Below are positions 51,888 through 61,991 of a DNA stretch of 64,000 bases, piece by piece. The notes beneath the pieces were generated by a model. The model ran no database searches. It worked only from the letters and a program-made list of their open reading frames with translations, and was not told the DNA's origin. Source of the stretch: Spongiibacter taiwanensis (GTDB lineage: Bacteria > Pseudomonadota > Gammaproteobacteria > Pseudomonadales > Spongiibacteraceae); assembly GCF_023702635.1 (NCBI RefSeq), contig NZ_CP098455.1, forward strand, positions 3,348,001 through 3,412,000, in the 5' to 3' direction. Both the position numbers and the translations under genes were made by a program. Position 1 is the stretch's first letter. The number at the start of each line of letters is the position of its first letter.

Positions 51888-52304
51888 TCAGGCCGCTATC
51901 GGGTGGGTGTGAAGGGGATAGCCCCGGTGCTTGTAGTAGCTGTAGCGCTCTCGGGAGGCGGCAAGTCGCTGGGCCTCCTGACAGACAATTTCTGCCAGAC
52001 GCTCGAATCGGCTAAATGTGGCCGGGACACCGGGGGTGAGGTTGATCAATACATCACAGTGATCACCCACCTGGTCGCCGAGACACAGTGTGACCTGATC
52101 GCCGGTATCCTCACTGTGGGGCAGGAAGGATTCCGGGCGAACCATCCACAGCATGTCGTCCAGCCGTTTCAGCTGCGGTTCATCTGAGGCAACAATGCAG
52201 ATGCGATGACCCTGACGGTAGGCCTTGTCGACCAGTCGGCAACAGTAGCGCAGCACCTCATCGGGGTCGCTACTGTCCAGAATGTAAAAGTCGACCCGGG
52301 TCAT
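51888..52304 (-). CDS. holC: DNA polymerase III chi subunit
   Basis: A 138-residue clamp-loader accessory subunit that binds single-stranded-DNA-binding protein. It begins MTRVDFYILDSS, has the lysine/arginine helix YRQGHRICIVASDE and the WMVRPESFLPHSE segment of the HolC family. ATG 52304 lies 3 bases past the pepA stop; a longer upstream frame runs antiparallel to nothing sensible and is rejected. Confidence 0.9.
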   Translation of the reverse strand: MTRVDFYILDSSDPDEVLRYCCRLVDKAYRQGHRICIVASDEPQLKRLDDMLWMVRPESFLPHSEDTGDQVTLCLGDQVGDHCDVLINLTPGVPATFSRFERLAEIVCQEAQRLAASRERYSYYKHRGYPLHTHPIAA

Positions 52305-52306
52305 CG

Positions 52307-53785
<1,479 letters not shown>

Positions 53786-53953
53786 CGGGACTCTCGCGGT
53801 CTATGGGCGCTTTATTGATAATACGGCGTTTTCTTGAATTGAGCGGGGCTGGCGCGGCACGACCAAGGCGCGGCGGCGGACAGTGACCCGCAACTAGTGT
53901 AAAGGGTATCATTCGGCCTTTAAACTCCCAGAGAATGGCCGCGAGGGGCGCTT

Positions 53954-55066
53954 TTGATTCTTTTCAGATACTTGGCAGGCGAGATGCTGAAAACCGTGGT
54001 AGCGGTGACGGTAACCCTGCTGCTGATCATTATGAGCGGTCGCTTTGTTAAGTATCTGGCGCAGGTTGCCTCGGGTGATTTTGCGCCCGATGTACTGTTT
54101 ATGGTCATGCTTTATCGCCTACCCAACTTCCTCGAGGTGGTGCTGCCATTGGGGGTGTTTATCGGCATCCTGCTGTCATACGGGCGGCTATACGTTGACA
54201 GCGAAATGACGGTAATGAGTGCTTGTGGCATGAGTCGGCGCCGGCTGATGATCTATACCCTGGTGCCGGCGACCGCCGTGGCGGCAGTGGTTGCCTGGGT
54301 CAGTTTGTGGGTGACCCCAACCGGCATTCAGGCCTATGTTGACCTGCTGGCAAAGAGTCGCGCCGATATTGGTGTGAAGGCCGCGGTGGAAGGCCGTTTT
54401 CGGGTTGATAAATCCAGCGGTCGGGTCACGTATATCGAGAGTGCAGACCGGGAAGACCAAACCATGCAAGGGGTTTTTGTTGCCCAGCCGGAAGTGTCCG
54501 GTGACGATGACCGGGCCCTGATCTCGGTGGTGACCGCAGACCGAGGGCGTTTTCAGGTGGACGACGCCACGGGGCAGCGCTATCTGGTGCTGGACAAGGG
54601 GGTACGCTACATCGGCGAGCCCGGCCACATGGACTATCAAGTCACTCGCTTTGATCTGCTGCGCCAGCTGCTCAGCGATCCGGAGGTGAAAACCTACCGG
54701 CAGGAGCTGGATGGCATGGATACCGTCGCCCTGCTGGGCTCGCCAAATTCCGAGGATATCGCCGCACTGCAATGGCGATTCTCCCTGGCCTTACTTGTGC
54801 CCATCGCTGCGTTAATTGCGGTATCGCTGAGCAAAACCAATCATCGGCGAGGCCGCTACAGCAAAATGTTTCCCGCCTTTTTGCTCTACATGATCTACCT
54901 GGTCAGCTTGAACGCAGCTCGTGATGCGATCGCCAAGGGTCAGTGGCCGACATTGCCCGGGATGTGGATTATTCACGCCGTATTTTTGGTACTCGGTCTA
55001 TTGCTGTTGTACTGGGACAGTATGACCCGCCACTGGTGGCTGGCCTGGAGGCGAGGTCGTGCATAG
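53954..55066 (+). CDS. lptF: LPS export permease LptF
   Basis: A 370-residue inner-membrane subunit of the LptB2FG lipopolysaccharide extractor. It begins with FRYLAGEMLKT, has three N-terminal helices (IIMSGRFVKYLAQVASG), a periplasmic beta-jellyroll (about 130-270) and three C-terminal helices. The start is TTG 53954 with GAGGGG upstream; starting at the next ATG would remove conserved FRYL. It overlaps lptG by 8 bases. Confidence 0.93.
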   Translation: MILFRYLAGEMLKTVVAVTVTLLLIIMSGRFVKYLAQVASGDFAPDVLFMVMLYRLPNFLEVVLPLGVFIGILLSYGRLYVDSEMTVMSACGMSRRRLMIYTLVPATAVAAVVAWVSLWVTPTGIQAYVDLLAKSRADIGVKAAVEGRFRVDKSSGRVTYIESADREDQTMQGVFVAQPEVSGDDDRALISVVTADRGRFQVDDATGQRYLVLDKGVRYIGEPGHMDYQVTRFDLLRQLLSDPEVKTYRQELDGMDTVALLGSPNSEDIAALQWRFSLALLVPIAALIAVSLSKTNHRRGRYSKMFPAFLLYMIYLVSLNAARDAIAKGQWPTLPGMWIIHAVFLVLGLLLLYWDSMTRHWWLAWRRGRA

Positions 55067-56120
55067 GATTGATCGTTACATTGGCAGCACGGTGGCGTCG
55101 GCCATCGTTTTAGTACTGGTGGTGATTGTCGGTATCGACCTGCTGTCGGTGCTGATCGAAGAAATCAAAGAGATTCGCGGCGACTACCAATTTATCTCGG
55201 TGCTGACCTACATCGCCCTGGTCGCCCCCGGCAGCCTCTATGAATATCTTCCCTTTGCTGCCCTGGTGGGGTGTCTGGCGGGCTTGGGAATGCTGGCTAG
55301 TAGCAGTGAGCTTGTTGCCATGCGGGCGGCGGGGGTATCTACCGGCAGGCTGATTTGGGCAATCATGCGGCCCACCTTGCTCATCACACTGATCGGGTTG
55401 GCGGTGGCCGAATTTGTGGCGCCGGTGTCCCAGCAAATTGCCGAGAGTCAGCGGGCGGTGGCCCTGCAAAAGTCCACCAGTCTGAACTCCAAGTACGGCA
55501 TGTGGCACCGCGAGGGAAACAGCTTCATGCACTTCAACGCGGTGCAGGCCAATGGTGTGCTCTACGGCGTCAGCGTGTTTGAGTTTGATGACGACCGGCG
55601 TTTGACGGCGAGCACCTTTGCCGAGCGAGCCAGTTATCTCGGTGATGGCTGGTTGCTTGAGGATACCCGCAAGATCACCCTGACCGATGAAGGCGCGTTG
55701 CGTACCGTTCACGCTACCGAAGCCTGGGACTCCGGGCTCACCCCAACCCTGTTGAACATTCTCGTGCTCGACCCCGATGACCTGTCCATCTCCGGTTTGT
55801 GGCAATACGCAAATTACCTGCAACGGCAGGGCTTGAATGCCGGTGAATACCGCCTTGCCTTCTGGAATAAGCTGCTGCAGCCACTGACGATTGTCGGCAT
55901 GGTGTTAGTGGCCATCTCCTTTATCTTTGGGCCACTGCGTGATGTGACGATGGGTTTTCGCGTGTTTGTGGGGGTGATGGTTGGCGTGGTGTTTCGCACC
56001 CTGCAGGATATTCTGGGCCCCTCGAGCCTGGTCTATGGCTTTGATCCGATCTACGCCAGTTTGATGCCGATCCTGATTTGTTTTGTGGTTGGCAGCGCGC
56101 TGCTGATGCGACGGGTGTAG
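55059..56120 (+). CDS. lptG: LPS export permease LptG
   Basis: A 353-residue partner of LptF. It begins HRIDRYIGSTVASAIVLVL, has a periplasmic beta-jellyroll and C-terminal helices with GFRVFVGVMVGVVFRTLQD. GTG 55059 is preceded by GGAGGCGAGG within the end of lptF, consistent with coupled translation. Confidence 0.93.
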   Translation: MHRIDRYIGSTVASAIVLVLVVIVGIDLLSVLIEEIKEIRGDYQFISVLTYIALVAPGSLYEYLPFAALVGCLAGLGMLASSSELVAMRAAGVSTGRLIWAIMRPTLLITLIGLAVAEFVAPVSQQIAESQRAVALQKSTSLNSKYGMWHREGNSFMHFNAVQANGVLYGVSVFEFDDDRRLTASTFAERASYLGDGWLLEDTRKITLTDEGALRTVHATEAWDSGLTPTLLNILVLDPDDLSISGLWQYANYLQRQGLNAGEYRLAFWNKLLQPLTIVGMVLVAISFIFGPLRDVTMGFRVFVGVMVGVVFRTLQDILGPSSLVYGFDPIYASLMPILICFVVGSALLMRRV

Positions 56121-56125
56121 CGCCG

Positions 56126-56668
56126 TCACCGTTTCTTATTCTTCTCTGTTTTCGGCAGTTGCAGCACCTGAGTGTTGGACAGGCGGTCGTGCCAGGTTAG
56201 GCTGCGTTTGTCGATCCAGGCCCAGAAATACCCCAGACCGCCGCAAGCCAGCGAGACCATGCTGGCCAGCACTCTGATAGCGCACTGGCCCCAGGACGGC
56301 GTGCCACCGCTTTGGGAAACCAGCTTCAGTCGCCAGGCCTGCATTCCCAGGGTCTGGCCCTGTCGGCGCCAGAACATGCCATTAAATAAAATGATCACCA
56401 ATACCAGGTAAATCCTGAATAGCCAGCCATCCAGCGGCTGATTGAGCTCGTGAACCACCGCATTGGTCTGAGGAGAATTCTCGATGTGCTCGGGACTGAA
56501 AATCAGGGCAGGGATTAAGGTGGCAATGAACAGGACGGCAAACAACAGCAGGCCGTCGTAGACCATCGCAACCAAGCGCCGTATCACGCCTGCATTGGTG
56601 GGCTCGGCGGGCTGGGCTGTGGTTGATTCAGTGTCGGGTTGAGTAGCGGCCTTGGGCTTGGCGGGCAT
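56126..56668 (-). CDS. RDD family membrane protein
   Basis: A 180-residue inner-membrane protein. After a polar Ala/Pro-rich start of about 30 residues comes the RDD domain: RRLVAMVYDGLLL, helices, GQTLGMQAWRLKLV and WHDRLSNTQVL, giving the conserved Arg-Asp-Asp residues. The function of the family is unsettled (ion exchange in some members). ATG 56668 is preferred over an upstream in-frame ATG. It converges on lptG. Confidence 0.82.
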   Translation of the reverse strand: MPAKPKAATQPDTESTTAQPAEPTNAGVIRRLVAMVYDGLLLFAVLFIATLIPALIFSPEHIENSPQTNAVVHELNQPLDGWLFRIYLVLVIILFNGMFWRRQGQTLGMQAWRLKLVSQSGGTPSWGQCAIRVLASMVSLACGGLGYFWAWIDKRSLTWHDRLSNTQVLQLPKTEKNKKR

Positions 56669-56731
56669 GTTGTGGCTCTGCGAAAAAGGCCGATTGTAGC
56701 AGAGCACAAACCAATAGCGGAAAAGGTAGGG

Positions 56732-57211
56732 TTAGAAGTTCATCTCGAAGCCAACCATCACCTCGTTGCTGCTCAGGTGCAGGCGATAATCCAGGTCCAT
56801 TCCGTCGTCGCCCCGCAGAGAAATTCGGCCCTCTTCATTGGGCAGGTAAAAGCGGTCGGCGCCGCCGCGTTGATAGGCTAGGCGATACAGATGCTTAACG
56901 GCCATTTTCAGCAGCGCTTTCACGGCGTCGTTGCCAACTCTGGCGCGATCCTGATCCATCCACACCCGATTAAAGCGAGCGTGTTCGGCATTGATTGCAT
57001 GGAATTGCCCTGAGGCATCCTGCTCGACAAAGACCTGGATGCTCGGTTGATAGCCAGCATAGGAGGCCTGTGGCAAAGTATGTCCCTGGTAGCGCGAGTC
57101 AGCTTCAAAGGTTTGGGCGAGGGCTGGCGAAATAAAAAGACCGCACGCAACGGCGATGGCGATCTGTTTAAGCAAAATTTTCCAAGCTGATTTTGTTGTT
57201 ATGTCGCTCAT
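56732..57211 (-). CDS. Secreted protein of unknown function
   Basis: A 159-residue protein with a signal peptide (hydrophobic IAIAVACGLFISPALAQ, cleavage near residue 33). The mature part is about 125 residues, acidic/basic mixed, with DADRFYLPNEEGRI-like strands and a final F (VGFEMNF). I recognise no family. It diverges from an OmpR-type two-component pair and could be its target or part of its signal input; that is inference from position. Confidence 0.7.
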   Translation of the reverse strand: MSDITTKSAWKILLKQIAIAVACGLFISPALAQTFEADSRYQGHTLPQASYAGYQPSIQVFVEQDASGQFHAINAEHARFNRVWMDQDRARVGNDAVKALLKMAVKHLYRLAYQRGGADRFYLPNEEGRISLRGDDGMDLDYRLHLSSNEVMVGFEMNF

Positions 57212-57367
57212 TTCCGCTGCCCTCTAGGAAAAACTGTTTGGCTGAAAGCCAGTGTTTACAGGCTATCCCGGGGTGCAGCAGGCTAAAATAAGTACATCTA
57301 CCCCAGCGCGATGTGAGTTACCACGAGCTCGCGTGCTGTGGTTCACACTTTTGATTCGGAATCGAAA

Positions 57368-58057
57368 ATGTCTGAGAAATTGCGGGTTTTACTGATTGAA
57401 GATGACCAGGAGGTCGCCGACTTCATCGTGAAGGGCTTACGTGACAGTCATTATGAGGTCACCCATGTCGCTGACGGTAGCGAGGGACTTGCTCTCGCTC
57501 GCGAGGGCAGCTTTGACATGATGGTGGTCGACCGCATGCTGCCCACCCTGGACGGATTAAGTATTGTTAAGGCATTGCGCGACCAGGCTAACGATATGCC
57601 CGTGCTGATACTGAGCGCATTGGGTGAGGTTGACGACCGGGTCAAGGGCCTGAAGGCGGGCGGTGACGACTACCTGGTCAAGCCCTTTGCCTTTGCCGAA
57701 CTATTGGCGCGGATGGAAGTGCTGCTGCGACGGCGCGAATCCAGTGCTGCCGTGACCAAATTGCGCGTCGCTGATCTGGAGCTGGATTTGCTGGCTCATA
57801 AAGCGACTCGGGGTGGCGAGCCGCTGAACTTACAGCCGCGAGAATACAAGCTGCTGGAATACCTGATGCGCAACGCCGGGCAGGTTGTTACCCGGACCAT
57901 GCTGCTGGAAAACGTCTGGGACTATCATTTTGACCCCCAAACCAACGTTATCGATGTGCATATCAGCCGGCTTCGCCAGAAGATCGATAAAGGCTTCGAC
58001 AAACAGCTGTTGAACACCGTGCGCGGCACAGGATACCTGTTGGATGATACTGAGTAA
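57368..58057 (+). CDS. OmpR/PhoB-family response regulator
   Basis: A 229-residue regulator. The receiver domain (acidic pair ED, phospho-acceptor D in MMVVDRMLPTLDG, K in YLVKPFAF) is joined to a winged-helix effector (REYKLLEYLMRNAGQVVTR, NVIDVHISRLRQKI, VRGTGYLL). ATG 57368 begins the receiver strand. It overlaps its kinase gene by 14 bases. The subgroup resembles metal- or peptide-responsive regulators (CusR/QseB-like), but the signal is not identifiable. Confidence 0.9.
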   Translation: MSEKLRVLLIEDDQEVADFIVKGLRDSHYEVTHVADGSEGLALAREGSFDMMVVDRMLPTLDGLSIVKALRDQANDMPVLILSALGEVDDRVKGLKAGGDDYLVKPFAFAELLARMEVLLRRRESSAAVTKLRVADLELDLLAHKATRGGEPLNLQPREYKLLEYLMRNAGQVVTRTMLLENVWDYHFDPQTNVIDVHISRLRQKIDKGFDKQLLNTVRGTGYLLDDTE

Positions 58058-59426
58058 GATTTTTACCAGTTTCACCTTCCGCTTTTTGGTCGCCTATGTG
58101 GCCTGGCTCGGTATATCCGTTTTTCTGGTGTTGTCGTTGATCTACGCCTTCATCGCCTACGGCTTCTTTAATGATGTACAGCAGTCTCTAGAGCAGGAAG
58201 TGCAGCACCTAAGCGAGGCTTATCAGGGGAGTCGTGCCGCTGGCGTTGATCGTCTGATCCGGCATCACAGTAGCCCCGATCGGGCGATCCGCTTTTTCTA
58301 CCTGGTCACTGATGCCAACAAACAGAAAGTGGCTGGCAATTTGGAAACCTGGCCGGGGGATGCCAGTCAGGGGCGAAGCTGGCAGGATTTTAAACTTGAG
58401 TCGCTGACGGATTTCCTCAAGCCGGTTGGCGACGAGTTTATTGTGCGCTCCAAGCAGCTTGCCGGGGGCGAGTATGTCGTGGTGGCGCGTCATTATGGCG
58501 ATGTGATCAATAGCACCAAGCTGGTGGCGGGGGCATTGACCCGCAGCATGCTGGCCACGATTGTGCTTGGGACGCTCGGTGGTGCGGTGGTTTCGGCGCT
58601 GACATTGCGGCGGGTGGAGCTGGTTAACCGCAGTTTGCGAAAAATAATGCAGGGTGATTTCAGCGAGCGGATCGATTTGATGGATAAGGCCGGGGATTTG
58701 CGTCGGCTTTGTGAGAACGTCAACAAGATGCTCGACCGAATCGAAGTCCTAATGAATGGGGTCAGACAGGTGTCGGACAATATCGCCCACGATCTGCGTA
58801 CCCCGCTGACCCGATTGCGCGGTCGCTTGAGTGACTTGCAAGCGGACCTTGATCCCGCGTCGGGGGAACGGGTACAGGAAATGTTGGACGAGGCCGACGA
58901 GCTGCTCGGCACCTTCAATGCGCTGCTCCGTATAGCTCAAGTGGAATCCGGCAATCGGCGCTCGGGCTATGCCGAGGTGGACCTGGCGATGCTGCTTGCC
59001 GATGTTGCCGAGCTGTATGAGCCTTTGGCGGCGGATAAGGGGCTGCAGTTCAATGTCGAAATTGGCTCGCTGGGCAGCTACTTTGGCGATCGCAATCTGT
59101 TGTTTCAGGCCTTTGCGAATCTGTGTGACAACGCCATTAAATACACCCCCGATGGTGGCGAGATCACCGTGCTGGCGCGCTCTGTCAGCGACATTGTTGA
59201 AATTGATATTGCCGACTCGGGCGTGGGAATTCCCGTCGAGGAGTACGAGCGCGTCTTTCAGCGATTTTACCGGGTGGAGGGCAGTCGCAGTCGCCAGCCC
59301 GGCAACGGTCTGGGGCTGAGCCTGGTCAAGGCGGTGGTGAATTTGCACGGCGGTGATATCGCCCTGCTCGACAACCATCCCGGGCTCCGAGTGCGAGTGA
59401 CATTGCCGCTGGAGCCGCCACAGTAA
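58044..59426 (+). CDS. HAMP-type sensor histidine kinase
   Basis: A 460-residue partner of the preceding regulator: helix near residues 9-32, a periplasmic sensor of about 130 residues, a second helix near 165-190, HAMP, HisKA with H249 (NIAHDLRTPLTRLR), ATPase domain (NLCDNAIKYTP, DSGVGI, GNGLGLSL). ATG 58044 overlaps the regulator gene, so production is coupled. Confidence 0.9.
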   Translation: MILSKIFTSFTFRFLVAYVAWLGISVFLVLSLIYAFIAYGFFNDVQQSLEQEVQHLSEAYQGSRAAGVDRLIRHHSSPDRAIRFFYLVTDANKQKVAGNLETWPGDASQGRSWQDFKLESLTDFLKPVGDEFIVRSKQLAGGEYVVVARHYGDVINSTKLVAGALTRSMLATIVLGTLGGAVVSALTLRRVELVNRSLRKIMQGDFSERIDLMDKAGDLRRLCENVNKMLDRIEVLMNGVRQVSDNIAHDLRTPLTRLRGRLSDLQADLDPASGERVQEMLDEADELLGTFNALLRIAQVESGNRRSGYAEVDLAMLLADVAELYEPLAADKGLQFNVEIGSLGSYFGDRNLLFQAFANLCDNAIKYTPDGGEITVLARSVSDIVEIDIADSGVGIPVEEYERVFQRFYRVEGSRSRQPGNGLGLSLVKAVVNLHGGDIALLDNHPGLRVRVTLPLEPPQ

Positions 59427-59491
59427 TTCACCTGAGTTGCCTGTCGCGCCGGCGGCATCTTAACTGGACCGATGACCCAGATGCGTCAGGG

Positions 59492-60169
59492 TTAGGGTGC
59501 AAGGTTTAGATGGCTGGTGTCCGGTGAGGGTGGTGGTGCAGGCCGCTCAGTGGTGGTCAGTGAGGCGCCGGGATCTGCCAAGGTTACGCCTTTGCCGGGA
59601 TCGATCAGGTGGGGTGGCACTGTCGCTTGGGTTGGCTGGCCAATCGTGCTGCCAACCGCAGCCAGGGTGAGGTGGTCTACATCGGGTTGGATGGCGGGCG
59701 GCGGGGCATCCATTGGGTTCAGGGGCTCCCCTGGGGCTGCCAGCAACATATTGCCGGTATCAACCTCGGGGATGGGCGGCTTCTCCCGCTCCTTATCGCT
59801 TAGCACCGGTGTACCTGGCGGGGTCAGGTGCAGGCCTGCACTGGAGCCGGAATCGGTAGTGTCTGTTTTGGTGGGGGGCTCTGGTTTAGTGAGGGGCTCT
59901 GGCTTGCTGCTTGGCGCGGCTGGCTGGGCTGATGCCGGCAGCAGGCGAGTTTCCACGCCGATGCCGGTCAAGGCCTGTTGGTAACGCTGACTTTGCGCCA
60001 AGGTCAGCCCGCGTTTCACGCAATAGGCCTTGCCGCACAGCAGGGGGCGAACTTTTGCCAAAGGTTGCTTGAACAGGCGCGCCAGCCCCTCGGTGGCGCT
60101 GTCACTATTCTGGCCGGCGACCAATCCGCCGGTCAGGTACAAGTCGTACAAAGGCTCATGTTGTTCCAC
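59492..60169 (-). CDS. Proline-rich repeat protein, unknown
   Basis: A 225-residue protein. Residues 1-78 form a compact domain (YDLYLTGGLVAGQ, LARLFKQPLAKVRPLLCGKA, VKRGLTLAQSQRYQQAL), similar in feel to small N-terminal domains found on various gammaproteobacterial proteins. The rest is low-complexity, rich in Pro, Thr and Glu, with about five degenerate motifs of the type L-x-L-A-x-P-G (LHLTPPGTP, MLLAAPGEPL, LTLAAVGSTI, VTLADPGASL, LNLAP). No signal peptide. The function is unknown. Confidence 0.6.
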   Translation of the reverse strand: MEQHEPLYDLYLTGGLVAGQNSDSATEGLARLFKQPLAKVRPLLCGKAYCVKRGLTLAQSQRYQQALTGIGVETRLLPASAQPAAPSSKPEPLTKPEPPTKTDTTDSGSSAGLHLTPPGTPVLSDKEREKPPIPEVDTGNMLLAAPGEPLNPMDAPPPAIQPDVDHLTLAAVGSTIGQPTQATVPPHLIDPGKGVTLADPGASLTTTERPAPPPSPDTSHLNLAP

Positions 60170-60344
60170 GGCGATTTCCCTAGCCTTTTAGTGGGTCGTT
60201 AGCACGGCTTTCCAGAATATAGGTTGCCCCGCGATAAATATAAGCTTGGTTGCAATACCGGTGTGGGTCAAGGCCCTTGCGGCCACTAGAGGGCCCTAGG
60301 TTATCTTACTGATGGCACTGGAAAACTGATGTGGGACAATAGCC

Positions 60345-60350
60345 TATAAT
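60345..60350 (+). promoter_or_regulatory. Perfect -10 hexamer before the EAL gene
   Basis: TATAAT lies so close to the first in-frame ATG (60356) that transcription would begin at or beside that codon. No good -35 is visible. This favours the later ATG 60392 as the start. Confidence 0.4.
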
Positions 60351-60391
60351 TTTGAATGACAGGATTCACTGGTTTGTCACTTGGATTGGCT

Positions 60392-61603
60392 ATGCGCCCC
60401 TCGCTTGAGCAACAGTTTTTTCCCTACTTTCAGCCCATTATTGATGTTGGTCGCAAATCAATCGTGGGCTACGAAGCCTTGGGACGAACCCGTTCGTCCG
60501 CCGGAACCATCAGTTCAATCGGGCCGCTGTTCAGCGACGCGTCGGTAGATCGGCAGTACTTGCTGGATATTGATCGTTGCATCCGCCGTCAGGCGATGGC
60601 GCGATTTGCCGGTGTATCTGACGATGTATTTCTGTCGCTAAACCTGCTCCCGGAATGGATGAGCGATTTGCCCGAAGATGCTCAGGTGCCTACCATTGCC
60701 ATGGCCCAGGAGTGCGGTCTGGCGCCGGAGCGAATTCTTATCGAATTTATCGAAGCAGTGGGTGAGACACCGAAAATGCAGGAGCTGGTAGGGCGGTACC
60801 GGGATGCCGGCATGCGCATTGCCATAGATGATTTTGGTGCGGGCCACTCCCATATTGACCGTCTGATCACCCTTGAGCCCGATTTCATCAAAATGGACAT
60901 GAGCTTTTTCAAACGAGGGATGGCGGGAGGCTTGTCCCAGGAGGTGGTGAAATCGCTGGGTGAGCTCGCCCGCCGCTCAGGCTGTCACTTGTTGTGCGAA
61001 GGGGTGGAAACAAAAGAAGAATTCTTCTTTGCCCTGGACTGCAATGCGCGGTTTGTTCAGGGCTACTTTTTTTATCCCCCCTCGGCAGAGTTGATTACAC
61101 CCGATTACCCGCAGGCGATGCTGACGGCGTTGCTGGCTGAGTATGTCCAGCGCAAAATCGGGCATTTGCAGGCCCGGGAATCCTACCATGCGGGGATGTC
61201 GGCGTTTTTCAGCGAAATCGAATCGGCCCTGCGAGCGCCCGCTGTCGACCTGGTAAACCTGCCGGTTCCTCCGGAGGGATTTTTGCGTGCGTACCTTTGC
61301 CATCGCAGCGGAGACCAGCTGTCGCCCAATTATGAAAGCTTCCATCGTGACGGCGGTGGTTGGGCTTGCATGCCGGAAAATCGGGGCTTGAACTGGTCCA
61401 TGCGGCCGTATTTCCACCAAATTCTGGCTGCGGGTGAAATTCAGCACCGCCGCCATTCCATATCATCGCCATATCGGGATTTGCGCACCGGACAGCTTTG
61501 TCAGACATTGGGTACTTTGCTCGACGACGGGTGTATTCTGCTTGCAGATATTGCCTTTCGCGAGGACAGAGACAGCAGTGGAGACGATCTTTACCTACGG
61601 TAG
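60392..61603 (+). CDS. EAL-domain c-di-GMP phosphodiesterase with YkuI-like C-terminal domain
   Basis: A 403-residue cytosolic protein. The EAL domain (residues 5-245) keeps the catalytic residues: EAL in YEALGRTR, N in SLNLLPEW, E in ILIEFIEAV, DD in AIDDFGAG, K in FIKMDMSF, E in LLCEGVETKEE and Q in FVQGYFFYPP. The C-terminal 150 residues (LRAYLCHRSGDQLSPNYE, RPYFHQILAAG) resemble the PAS-like YkuI_C sensor domain. ATG 60392 is chosen over 60356 because of the -10 box. It overlaps the next gene by 26 bases. Confidence 0.85.
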   Translation: MRPSLEQQFFPYFQPIIDVGRKSIVGYEALGRTRSSAGTISSIGPLFSDASVDRQYLLDIDRCIRRQAMARFAGVSDDVFLSLNLLPEWMSDLPEDAQVPTIAMAQECGLAPERILIEFIEAVGETPKMQELVGRYRDAGMRIAIDDFGAGHSHIDRLITLEPDFIKMDMSFFKRGMAGGLSQEVVKSLGELARRSGCHLLCEGVETKEEFFFALDCNARFVQGYFFYPPSAELITPDYPQAMLTALLAEYVQRKIGHLQARESYHAGMSAFFSEIESALRAPAVDLVNLPVPPEGFLRAYLCHRSGDQLSPNYESFHRDGGGWACMPENRGLNWSMRPYFHQILAAGEIQHRRHSISSPYRDLRTGQLCQTLGTLLDDGCILLADIAFREDRDSSGDDLYLR

Positions 61604-61991
61604 TCTGATGTGCGCCGATATCATGTCGGCAGTGACCGGCTTGACGGTGGTTGGGGTGTCAGCAACGCTACATGGTTACCGCCGCTATGCTGTTGTTGGA
61701 GAGCACTACCCGGGCGCGGTGGTTGAGAATGACCGTTCAGTAGAAGGGGTTCTCTATACCGGTGTGAGTAGTGCCGCACTAAACCGTCTCGACGCCTTCG
61801 AGGGAGACTGCTACCTGAGAAAGCCCGTGACGGTGGTCTCAGCGTCGGGGCGCCTCATCGAAGCACAGTGCTATGTGTGGCACGATGCGTTCATCGCTCA
61901 GCTCGCGCCCTGGGATTGGAGCTTTAGCCATTTTCTCAGCCGTGGCAAAGACGAGTTCTTGGCCCGCTACATTGGTTGTGCACGAGACTGA
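61578..61991 (+). CDS. Gamma-glutamylcyclotransferase-like (AIG2) protein
   Basis: A 137-residue protein with the AIG2/GGCT signature FTYGSLM, the GYRRYAV strand and an acidic residue in DAFEGDCYLR that serves as the general acid/base in the family. Such proteins release 5-oxoproline from gamma-glutamylamines or glutathione-derived peptides. GTG 61578 places the family motif at the N-terminus and lies within the end of the EAL gene. Its 3' end overlaps the convergent reductase gene. Confidence 0.82.
   Translation: METIFTYGSLMCADIMSAVTGLTVVGVSATLHGYRRYAVVGEHYPGAVVENDRSVEGVLYTGVSSAALNRLDAFEGDCYLRKPVTVVSASGRLIEAQCYVWHDAFIAQLAPWDWSFSHFLSRGKDEFLARYIGCARD

Noticed and set aside
53985-55066. lptF starting at the first ATG
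   Set aside because: It would remove the conserved FRYLAGE start; TTG 53954 has a suitable GAGGGG upstream.
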